This document shows positions 5,891-12,657 of a stretch of 32,524 nt of DNA, in pieces. This DNA comes from Bacteroidota bacterium. GTDB lineage: Bacteria > Bacteroidota > Bacteroidia > B-17B0 > Aurantibacillaceae. The notes beneath the pieces are model-generated. The model was not told the DNA's origin, ran no database searches, and was given only the letters and a program-made list of their open reading frames with translations. Where the stretch lies: positions 1 to 32,524 of the forward strand of contig JAAFIL010000042.1 in assembly GCA_013297775.1 (NCBI GenBank), given 5' to 3'. The position numbers and the translations under genes were made by a program. How positions within the stretch are numbered: the stretch's first letter is position 1; the number at the start of each line of letters is the position of its first letter.

Positions 5891-8638
5891 ATGCGAAAAA
5901 TGAAGTTATTAGTTTGGATGATAGGGTGTCTCCTCTCATTGAACGACCTACACGCCCAAGCGTTGAGAATTAACGAGTATTCAGCCAGTAATCAAACCGC
6001 ACAAAACGATAACTATGGGCAAACCCCCGATTGGGTAGAAATTTATTGTCCGTTTACCTCTAGTTTAAACTTGAGCAATTATTACCTCTCGAATGATCCT
6101 AACAATCTTCTAAAATGGAAATTTCCAACAAATTTTACCATTGCCGTTAATGGCATCCGTACCATTTGGCTAAGCGGGCGCAACGAAGTTTCTAACGGCC
6201 AGATACACGCTAATTTTACATTGGATCAATGCAAGGGGCAATGGCTTATTTTAACGGATAATAATACTAGTGGAAGGGTTATCCGCGACTCTGTCAAAAT
6301 CCGTCAACATGCCGCCAATCACACTTGGGGGCGAAAAACCGATGGAGATATTATGTGGAACGTATTTACCAACCAAACCAGTTTTGGTTTATCGAATAAT
6401 ACATTGCCAGCAGCCAATAAATTTGATTTGTATGCGCCAACCCCCACCTTTTCGCAAACGCCAGGTTGGTATCCAGGTAATTTGGTACAAATAGATATTA
6501 TTTTAACAGCCACCAACACCATTGGCGATTATGGCGATTACAATAATTACGAAGTTTGGTACACCACCAACGGCGATGTGCCCTTGCAAAGTGGCCCAAC
6601 TTCTACCTTGTTTACAGCCACCAATTCGGCTGTACCTATCGTTATATATCCATCGGGCAACAATGGCACAGGTACCGAAATTTGGCGAGCAAGAACGTTT
6701 CCAAAGGCCACCAGCACCATTAACGCCCTGCCCAGTTTTATCGAAACCAATACCTATTTTAGTGAACCCGACGATCAACTCCTCTCCGACCGCTTTGGCG
6801 TTTTATCTATTGCCATTGATACCAACTTTTTTCAAGTTCCTTTAGCCAACACCATTGGTCATGCCGAATATTTTGAGAATAAAAAATTAATAACAGAAGG
6901 CTACTCTGCCTACGGGAAGCAAGATTTTGAAACGTGGATACGAAAACAAAAAGGTTTTACCGTTAACTTAGATGATGAACGCGGTTTTGGATGTGCCATT
7001 GAATACCCCTTGTTTAACGATGTAGGCTTAGGTGCATCTACCCGAACCTTCTTTCCAACCATACAAGTAAAAGCGGGCGATTTTGAAAGCTACTCGCGAA
7101 TAGAAGCCGCACCAGCCAACACACTTGAACCTAATGGAACAGGTATTCGTGATTTGTTTGCCCAAACCTACGCCATTAAAAATAACATTGATGTTAATGG
7201 CTTACACGCTAAACCCATTATTCTTTTTGTTAACGGCCGTTACCGAGGCATCCATTACATCATGGAAAACTACGATGTGTATTATAACAATTCCTACAAA
7301 AAACAACCCATAGATAAGCAAGATTTATTGTTGCACCATTTTATCGGCGGTTTTGCAGCAGGGTCTATCAGTTCTACTTGGACAAACGATGTTTATAATT
7401 TTATAACTACACGTCCCATGAGCAATCCGGCTAACTACGCCACAGCCATGAGTCGTTTAGATAAAAGTAGTTTCATGGATTATATGATTTACAATAGCTT
7501 TTTGTTAAACAGCGATTTATTTGATTACAACGTAGCCTTTGCCAAAGGATATGATAACACTAAACCCGGCAATAAATGGCATTATTTTATGGCCAATGCG
7601 CCCAATATTTTGGGTCAAAACAGTGCCCTTACTAAGCTAACCAATCCTGCCCTCACAACGTACGACTTCCCCAATTTTATGTTCACCAGTCCTTGTATTT
7701 ATGTGCAACAAACCACAACATTGGCAGCCTCTAGCTTTACAAACTTTAGCACAAAAGGACATGCCAAACTTTTAGAGCATTTATTGGGTTCGCCAACATT
7801 TTCTGTTACGTTTAACCCAGGTTTTAGAACAGAATACCTTAACCGATATCAAGATTTGATTAATGGACCTTTCCGCTGCGAAAAAATGTACGAACACCTC
7901 AATTACATTAAAACACTTTATGCCCCCGAAATACCACGCCACGAACTCAAGTACAACATTGCACAAGTTCACCCAAGTGGGGTTAATACCTTTGATTTTA
8001 ATACAGATACTCTTTTACGAGAAAACATACGTGTACGTTGTAGTCTTATTTTAGATCAATTTAAAAAGCCCGGGTGCTATGGTTTAATAGGGCCCTACCA
8101 ACTTATTGTAAAGGTTGAACCTGTAGGCGCAGGCGATGTGCGTATCAACACAATTATTCCCGAAAAATACGATCACTTTGCAGAATATTACAAAGGGCCG
8201 TTAAGTTTTAAAGCCATTCCTAAAGATACACAATACGTTTTCGACCATTGGGAATTAAAAGTACATAGTCCATTAAACAACCGTCCATTAAGTCTTGATT
8301 CCATCAGCATTGGTTTTCAAACGGGCGATGAGGTAGTGGCTGTGTTTACCGATAAAAAAACCGATATTTCGATGCCAACGGGCTTTACTCCCAATGGCGA
8401 TGGCGTTAATGACTCGTTCTCGCCTCTTGGGCCAGCCATTTATAGTAAAGAGTTTGAGTTTCGTGTTTGGAACCGCTGGGGTCAAGAAGTTTACCGAAGC
8501 ACCGATCCGCGTAACGGCTGGGATGGCACCTTTCAAAGTAGTCCTTCGCAAACGGGCGTGTATGCTTATTTAATTACTTATAAAAATGCTTATAACGAAA
8601 GCAAAGTCTTAAAAGGAAACGTTACACTTATTCGCTAA
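5891..8638 (+). CDS. Secreted lamin-tail/CotH-like protein with gliding-type C-terminal domain
   Basis: The 915-residue exoprotein has these parts in order. A signal peptide ends near LHAQA (about residue 24). A lamin-tail-like beta domain follows (25-150; RINEYSASN..., PDWVEIYC...LSNYYLSN). A chitobiase C-terminal-like module (about 180-290) includes VWYTTNGDVP. A CotH-like domain (about 300-640) has 'GIRDLFAQTYAIKN' and 'PIILFVNGRYRGIHYIMENYDVYY'. A divergent beta-repeat segment covers about 730-815. A CHU_C/gliding-motility C-terminal domain (about 825-915) has FTPNGDGVNDSFSPLG, VWNRWGQEVYRS, GWDGTF and GVYAYLITY. The last domain directs export by T9SS. The expected CotH metal-binding D-x-D after the K-W strand is replaced by MANAPN (567-572). 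The PorP/SprF gene follows after 21 bases, a standard cargo-partner pairing. Function is probably surface binding or adhesion. Confidence 0.85.
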   Translation: MRKMKLLVWMIGCLLSLNDLHAQALRINEYSASNQTAQNDNYGQTPDWVEIYCPFTSSLNLSNYYLSNDPNNLLKWKFPTNFTIAVNGIRTIWLSGRNEVSNGQIHANFTLDQCKGQWLILTDNNTSGRVIRDSVKIRQHAANHTWGRKTDGDIMWNVFTNQTSFGLSNNTLPAANKFDLYAPTPTFSQTPGWYPGNLVQIDIILTATNTIGDYGDYNNYEVWYTTNGDVPLQSGPTSTLFTATNSAVPIVIYPSGNNGTGTEIWRARTFPKATSTINALPSFIETNTYFSEPDDQLLSDRFGVLSIAIDTNFFQVPLANTIGHAEYFENKKLITEGYSAYGKQDFETWIRKQKGFTVNLDDERGFGCAIEYPLFNDVGLGASTRTFFPTIQVKAGDFESYSRIEAAPANTLEPNGTGIRDLFAQTYAIKNNIDVNGLHAKPIILFVNGRYRGIHYIMENYDVYYNNSYKKQPIDKQDLLLHHFIGGFAAGSISSTWTNDVYNFITTRPMSNPANYATAMSRLDKSSFMDYMIYNSFLLNSDLFDYNVAFAKGYDNTKPGNKWHYFMANAPNILGQNSALTKLTNPALTTYDFPNFMFTSPCIYVQQTTTLAASSFTNFSTKGHAKLLEHLLGSPTFSVTFNPGFRTEYLNRYQDLINGPFRCEKMYEHLNYIKTLYAPEIPRHELKYNIAQVHPSGVNTFDFNTDTLLRENIRVRCSLILDQFKKPGCYGLIGPYQLIVKVEPVGAGDVRINTIIPEKYDHFAEYYKGPLSFKAIPKDTQYVFDHWELKVHSPLNNRPLSLDSISIGFQTGDEVVAVFTDKKTDISMPTGFTPNGDGVNDSFSPLGPAIYSKEFEFRVWNRWGQEVYRSTDPRNGWDGTFQSSPSQTGVYAYLITYKNAYNESKVLKGNVTLIR

Positions 8639-8659
8639 AGGCTTTTACGAAACACACGT

Positions 8660-9724
8660 ATGAAAACTAAATTTTTAATTTCCTGCATAAGTTTATTGAT
8701 AGTTGCAAAATCGGCAAAGGCGCAAGATATGCACTTCTCTCAAATTTATGAAACCCCTGTGGCTCTTAACCCAGCCAATACAGGATTTTATAATGGTTAT
8801 TTTAGAGCCATTGCCAATTATCGCCAACAATGGGCCAGCATGGGCAATGCCTTTAATACCATTGCCATTTCTTTAGACGGTGGACTTTATAAATCTAAAA
8901 AACGCAAGGGTTTTGTGGGCTTAGGCTTAACGCTGTTTAACGACCGTGCGGGTGCCGCTAATTTAAACAATACCATTGCTTTGATAAACGTATCGGGCAT
9001 TATTAGAACCAGTAAACGCAGTGCCATGAGTTTAGGTTTATATGGTGGTCCTAACATCACTAGTGCCAATTTTAACCGCTTAACTTATGCCTCTCAGTAC
9101 GATGGCAATAAAATAGACCCTCAACAATCGAGTTTAGAAAATGTAGCCTTTCGTAATTACACAACTACCGATTTAGGTGCAGGGTTTGCTTACGAATATC
9201 AAAAAGTAAAAACCGATCAAGACCACGACGATGTTAGTTCCTTTCGCCTAGGAATGGCCGTACACCATATAAACCGTCCTCTCCAAGAGTTTGGACCAGG
9301 TTCTAATTACAAATTACCCGTGCGCTATGTAGGTATGTTTACGTCTCATTTCGATTTTGAAGACACCAAATTTAGCATTACGCCAGCGTTTGTGCTTCAA
9401 AGTCAAGGAAAAGCGTATCAATACGTTACTGGAACTTTTGTGAAGTACCGCGTAAAAATGGGAACGAAGGTAACGGGGCAAAAAACCGAAAATGCTTTTG
9501 GTATTGGTATGTTTTACCGTTCGGAAGATGGATTAATTCCAAAATTAACTTACGAAATGGGAGACTTTGCAGTTGGTTTATCTTACGACCTCAATTTATC
9601 GTCTTACAAAGCTGCTAGCCGCTACCAAGGTGGATTTGAAATTGCTTTACGATACAATGTTTTAGCCAGTTCATTATTTGAAGCGCGCAGCGAGTTCAGA
9701 GCTCCAAGTTCTTCGAGTAATTGA
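8660..9724 (+). CDS. PorP/SprF-family type IX secretion outer-membrane protein
   Basis: The 354-residue product has a signal peptide ending near AKAQD. The family signature follows: DMHFSQIYETPVALNPANTG and AIANYRQQWASMG. Alternating strands with repeated glycine/aromatic pairs indicate a 14-strand-type beta-barrel, with periplasmic start and outer-membrane location. PorP/SprF proteins work with the T9SS to deliver or attach particular cargos; in Flavobacterium johnsoniae SprF is needed for secretion of the adhesin SprB, whose gene it follows. Here it likewise follows a gliding-C-terminal cargo gene by 21 bases, and is presumably its dedicated partner. The C-terminus is a polar tail (FRAPSSSSN) rather than an aromatic residue. 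Confidence 0.9.
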   Translation: MKTKFLISCISLLIVAKSAKAQDMHFSQIYETPVALNPANTGFYNGYFRAIANYRQQWASMGNAFNTIAISLDGGLYKSKKRKGFVGLGLTLFNDRAGAANLNNTIALINVSGIIRTSKRSAMSLGLYGGPNITSANFNRLTYASQYDGNKIDPQQSSLENVAFRNYTTTDLGAGFAYEYQKVKTDQDHDDVSSFRLGMAVHHINRPLQEFGPGSNYKLPVRYVGMFTSHFDFEDTKFSITPAFVLQSQGKAYQYVTGTFVKYRVKMGTKVTGQKTENAFGIGMFYRSEDGLIPKLTYEMGDFAVGLSYDLNLSSYKAASRYQGGFEIALRYNVLASSLFEARSEFRAPSSSSN

Positions 9725-9765
9725 TGCGGATAACTTATTAACCCGACTCTCCCACTTTTTTTAAC

Positions 9766-10809
9766 ATGAAGAATAAAAAATCTATTATCACTATCCTAGT
9801 GCTGTTGAGTCTATGTTTAATGGCTGTATTTGTATTTCGTAAAAAAGGCCAAAATGCGAGTATTGACAAAGAGGCTCAAAATTTTAAATTTGAAGACACT
9901 GCAAAAATTACGCATATTTTTATGGCCGATAAAAATGGTGGCAAAGTAAGCCTTACCCGAAAAGATAGAGAATGGTTGGTTAACGGAAAATATACCGCTC
10001 GAAAAGATGCCATTGGCATTTTATTAGAAACCATTAAACGTGTAGAAGTTAAAACCACTTTACCCAAATCGTTAAAACCTGGTACCTTAAAATTGATGAG
10101 TGCCAAGGCTGTAAAAATAGAAATTTATTGTGGCGAAGATTTGGTGAAGCAATATTATGTGGGCCACGAAAGTTACGACAACGAAGGGTCTTACATGATA
10201 TTAAGTAATTTACAAACAGGCGAAAATTATCCTGAACCTTATGTTACTCACATTCCAGGATTTGTCGGATTTTTAAATACGCGTTACTTTACTTCTGAAG
10301 AAGAGTGGCGCGACCGCTTGGTTATTAATTATGTTCCGGCGCAAATTCGGCAATTAAAAATGGAGCGGTTAGAGAGTCCTGACTCTTCATTTACCATTCA
10401 ACTTAAAACCATTAATGCCATTAGTTTATTAGATGCGAAAGGAAATACGCTTCCATTTGATAATGCTAAAATGCGGCAGTATTTATCTTACTTTCAAAAT
10501 GTATCTTACGAAACTTTGTTTACCAAAACGGTGCCACAATTGGCCGACTCTTTGGCTCGCTCTGCTAAACCTTTCATTCGTTTAACCATAACCGATAATT
10601 TCAACATCTCTAAAATTTATTCGTTCTATTATCGAAAGCCCGAGGCTGGTTCAACCAACGAAGAAAATATCCCGTATGTGCACGATCCCGAGCGGTGTTT
10701 CATGCGTTTTGCAAAAGATCAAGAATGGGCCATGATACAATATTACGTTTTCGGAAAATTACTCATTAACGTTAATTATTTCACTTCAAAAAGTACTGTT
10801 AAAAAATAA
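9766..10809 (+). CDS. DUF4340-like membrane-anchored protein
   Basis: The 347-residue protein begins with one uncleaved hydrophobic segment (residues 6-24) after a KNKK motif, then FRKKG. The rest should face the periplasm. A DUF4340-like block covers residues 45-180: ITHIFMADKNGGKVSLTRKD, EWLVNGKYTARKDAIGILLE and the YYVGHES stretch. In other bacteria such proteins sometimes accompany gliding-type ABC transporter genes, but no transporter gene lies nearby here. It starts 41 bases after the PorP/SprF stop and may be cotranscribed with it. dnaN follows after a 74-base gap that contains a promoter-like element, so the two are probably expressed separately. Confidence 0.65.
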   Translation: MKNKKSIITILVLLSLCLMAVFVFRKKGQNASIDKEAQNFKFEDTAKITHIFMADKNGGKVSLTRKDREWLVNGKYTARKDAIGILLETIKRVEVKTTLPKSLKPGTLKLMSAKAVKIEIYCGEDLVKQYYVGHESYDNEGSYMILSNLQTGENYPEPYVTHIPGFVGFLNTRYFTSEEEWRDRLVINYVPAQIRQLKMERLESPDSSFTIQLKTINAISLLDAKGNTLPFDNAKMRQYLSYFQNVSYETLFTKTVPQLADSLARSAKPFIRLTITDNFNISKIYSFYYRKPEAGSTNEENIPYVHDPERCFMRFAKDQEWAMIQYYVFGKLLINVNYFTSKSTVKK

Positions 10810-10815
10810 CTTATA

Positions 10816-10838
10816 ACTCTAATACATTCAGTTAGAGT
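10816..10838. repeat. Short perfect inverted repeat upstream of dnaN
   Basis: ACTCTAA (10816-10822) and TTAGAGT (10832-10838) flank a 9-base loop. There is no T run after it, so it is not a standard terminator. It overlaps the position where the upstream promoter box of dnaN should lie, 20-odd bases before TAATTTTG. Confidence 0.4.
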
Positions 10839-10855
10839 AGAGCCTATCATAAGCG

Positions 10856-10863
10856 TAATTTTG
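10856..10863 (+). promoter_or_regulatory. Candidate -7 box of dnaN promoter
   Basis: TAATTTTG fits TAnnTTTG and lies 20 bases before the dnaN ATG. No clean TTG is seen at the expected distance upstream; only TTAG at 10832 within the inverted repeat. Support is partial. Confidence 0.35.
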
Positions 10864-10883
10864 TTTACTTAATAATTACATTT

Positions 10884-12005
10884 ATGAATTTCGTTGTATC
10901 ATCGGGTGCTTTATTGAAACAGTTAAAATCTATCGGCGGCGTTTTAAACTCTAGTAATACCATTCCTATTTTAGATTGCTTTTTATTTGAAGTTGCTAAA
11001 GGCGAGTTAACCCTATCGGCCAGTGATATGGAAACAACCATAACAACCAGTTTAAAGGTAGAAGCTACAGAAGGTGGTTCGTTGGCCATTCCTGCCAAAA
11101 CCTTGCAAGAGGCTTTATCCAATTTGCCTGAGCAACCCATTTCGTTTATGGTCGAAAAATCGAAGTTAACTGTGAAATTAAAAACAGCTAATGGCGACTA
11201 TACGTTAACGGGGCACAATGGCGAAGAGTATCCTAAACTTCCCAAACTAGAACCGCTATCGTCTATCGTTATTAAAAGCGATGTTTTATTAGCGGCAATT
11301 AATAAAACCATTTTTGCAACTGGCAACGACGATTTACGTCCGGTAATGAGTGGCGTTTATTGTCAGTTTAATGAAGATAGCTCTATCTTTGTTGCCACGG
11401 ATGCTCATAAACTAGTGCGATACACGCGCACCGATGCCAAATCTACGGGTGCAACCGATTGCATTATGCCCAAAAAACCTTTAAATGTTTTAAAGAGTTT
11501 ATTGGCAGGCATTGATGATGCTGTTAAGATCGAGTTTAATAAAACCAATGCCTTGTATAGTTTTGGTAGCATCAATTTAGTGTGTCGCCGCATAGATGGT
11601 AAATACCCCAATTACGAAGCCGTTATCCCAAAAGTAAATCCAAATAAATTAACGGTTGACCGTAGCTTATTTTTAGGAGCTTTAAAACGGGTGAGTGTGT
11701 TTGCCAATAAAGCCACACATCAAATTCGCTTAAAAGTAGCAGGTAGTGCTTTAACCGTTAGTGCCGAAGATTTAGATTTTGCGAACGATGGAACTGAACA
11801 ATTGGTTTGCACTTATATTGGTGAAGATATGGAAATTGGGTTTAACTCAAAATTTTTAGTTGAAATGGTAAGTAACCTCGAAAGTGATGAAATTACCATT
11901 GAGATGAGTGCACCTAACCGCGCGGGTATTATTTTGCCTACTCAAAAATCAAATCCAGGTGAGGATGTGTTAATGTTGGTAATGCCTGTTATGCTAAATA
12001 ACTAG
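10884..12005 (+). CDS. dnaN: DNA polymerase III beta subunit (sliding clamp)
   Basis: The 373-residue product is the usual clamp length. It has three repeated clamp domains at about 1-120, 130-245 and 247-373. Recognisable blocks are MNFVVSSGALLKQLKSIGGV at the N-terminus, 'LTLSASDMETTI', 'GDYTLTGHNGEEYPKLP', 'LRPVMSGVYCQF', 'FVATDAHKLVRY' and 'IDGKYPNYEAVIP'. The dimeric ring encircles DNA and tethers the replicative polymerase. The C-terminus (LMLVMPVMLNN) matches the conserved end that normally contributes to the binding pocket for clamp-binding peptides. It is not next to dnaA, as is common in this phylum. A strong terminator follows at 12121-12153. Confidence 0.96.
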   Translation: MNFVVSSGALLKQLKSIGGVLNSSNTIPILDCFLFEVAKGELTLSASDMETTITTSLKVEATEGGSLAIPAKTLQEALSNLPEQPISFMVEKSKLTVKLKTANGDYTLTGHNGEEYPKLPKLEPLSSIVIKSDVLLAAINKTIFATGNDDLRPVMSGVYCQFNEDSSIFVATDAHKLVRYTRTDAKSTGATDCIMPKKPLNVLKSLLAGIDDAVKIEFNKTNALYSFGSINLVCRRIDGKYPNYEAVIPKVNPNKLTVDRSLFLGALKRVSVFANKATHQIRLKVAGSALTVSAEDLDFANDGTEQLVCTYIGEDMEIGFNSKFLVEMVSNLESDEITIEMSAPNRAGIILPTQKSNPGEDVLMLVMPVMLNN

Positions 12006-12120
12006 TACTGTTAGTTTTTATAGGTTTTCCAATTCTAAATCATTCAATTACACCTGCTAAATAGTCCAAAAATTTCGGCAGAGATTAGGCTGTTTTAAAT
12101 GTATAACTGGTATTAAAATC

Positions 12121-12153
12121 AAAAACCCGAATGTCAATCATTCGGGTTTTTTT
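12121..12153 (+). terminator. Rho-independent terminator after dnaN
   Basis: A perfect 8-bp stem CCCGAATG / CATTCGGG (12126-12133 and 12139-12146) closes a 5-base loop. It is flanked by an A run upstream and seven Ts downstream (12147-12153). Confidence 0.85.
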
Positions 12154-12334
12154 ACTTTTTACTGAACGGCATTTTTATGAAATACGTTGTTGTAACGGAA
12201 ATAATATTTTTCATTACTTTTTCTCCTTCACCATAGAAGCACTATGCCTCAGTCGAAAAAGTACCTGTTTTATTGGGCTTTCGCCTCTCACTACGATTCC
12301 TATTGCATAATCTCGGATAATAAATTGCGCACTT

Positions 12335-12496
12335 ATACCAACATCATTTCTAAAAGATACGTTGACCCAGTTTCTTTTTCTCTAATACTTCCTCAAAAAT
12401 TATACCCGTAGGCCTTGCTACGCCTATAATTTTTTCGTCGTCTAAAAGAAAAATAATTCTGGTTCAACTTGTATCTTTTAGAACCGATATTGGTGT
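12335..12496. repeat. Long palindromic repeat, copy 1 (MITE-like)
   Basis: The roughly 162-base element starts ATACCAACATCATTTCTAAA and ends AGAACCGATATTGGTGTT; the ends are imperfect inverted repeats of about 38 bases. Its centre is a second palindrome, AAAAATTATA...TATAATTTTTT around GTAG...CTAC (12394-12435). Nearly the whole element can fold into one long hairpin. Copies 2 and 3 are at 21253-21412 and 23627-23792. No protein is encoded. This copy lies between two convergent genes. Confidence 0.8.
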
Positions 12497-12600
12497 TAGT
12501 TCAATAAAATCAACCAATACAGAACACCATTTTAAAAAGTTCGGAAAAAAGCAAAGAAAGTCTTTTGATTAAAGGTTAAATACGTTATTGATATTATGTG

Positions 12601-12634
12601 AAAAACCCCATCAGTAAAAGTACTGATAGGGTTT
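12601..12634 (-). terminator. Rho-independent terminator of glutamine synthetase gene
   Basis: On the minus strand the stem AAACCCTATCAGTA / TACTGATGGGGTTT closes a CTTT loop and ends in a run of five Ts (12605-12601). It lies 24 bases beyond the stop codon. Confidence 0.8.
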
Positions 12635-12657
12635 CATAAATTGTACTCTTATCCTCA

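Larger units (their letters stand above)
12006..12657. other. Convergent intergenic region between dnaN and glutamine synthetase
   Basis: The 652-base gap holds the dnaN terminator (12121-12153), a copy of the long palindromic repeat (12335-12496) and the terminator of the opposing glutamine synthetase gene (12601-12634). The DNA at 12160-12330 is unremarkable, with no gene or RNA seen. Confidence 0.6.

Noticed and set aside
6503-6845. Overlapping open frames on both strands inside the CotH-like gene
   Set aside because: They are shadows of the 915-codon gene, which is continuous and has recognisable domains throughout.
9725-9765. Separate promoter before the DUF4340-like gene
   Set aside because: No TAnnTTTG match was found in the 41-base gap. 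Read-through from the PorP/SprF gene is simpler.
12302-12311. Shared word ATTGCATAAT before repeat copies 1 and 3 (12302-12311 and 23611-23620)
   Set aside because: Distances to the repeat differ (about 24 and 7 bases) and the surrounding sequence does not align, so it is more likely chance than part of the element.
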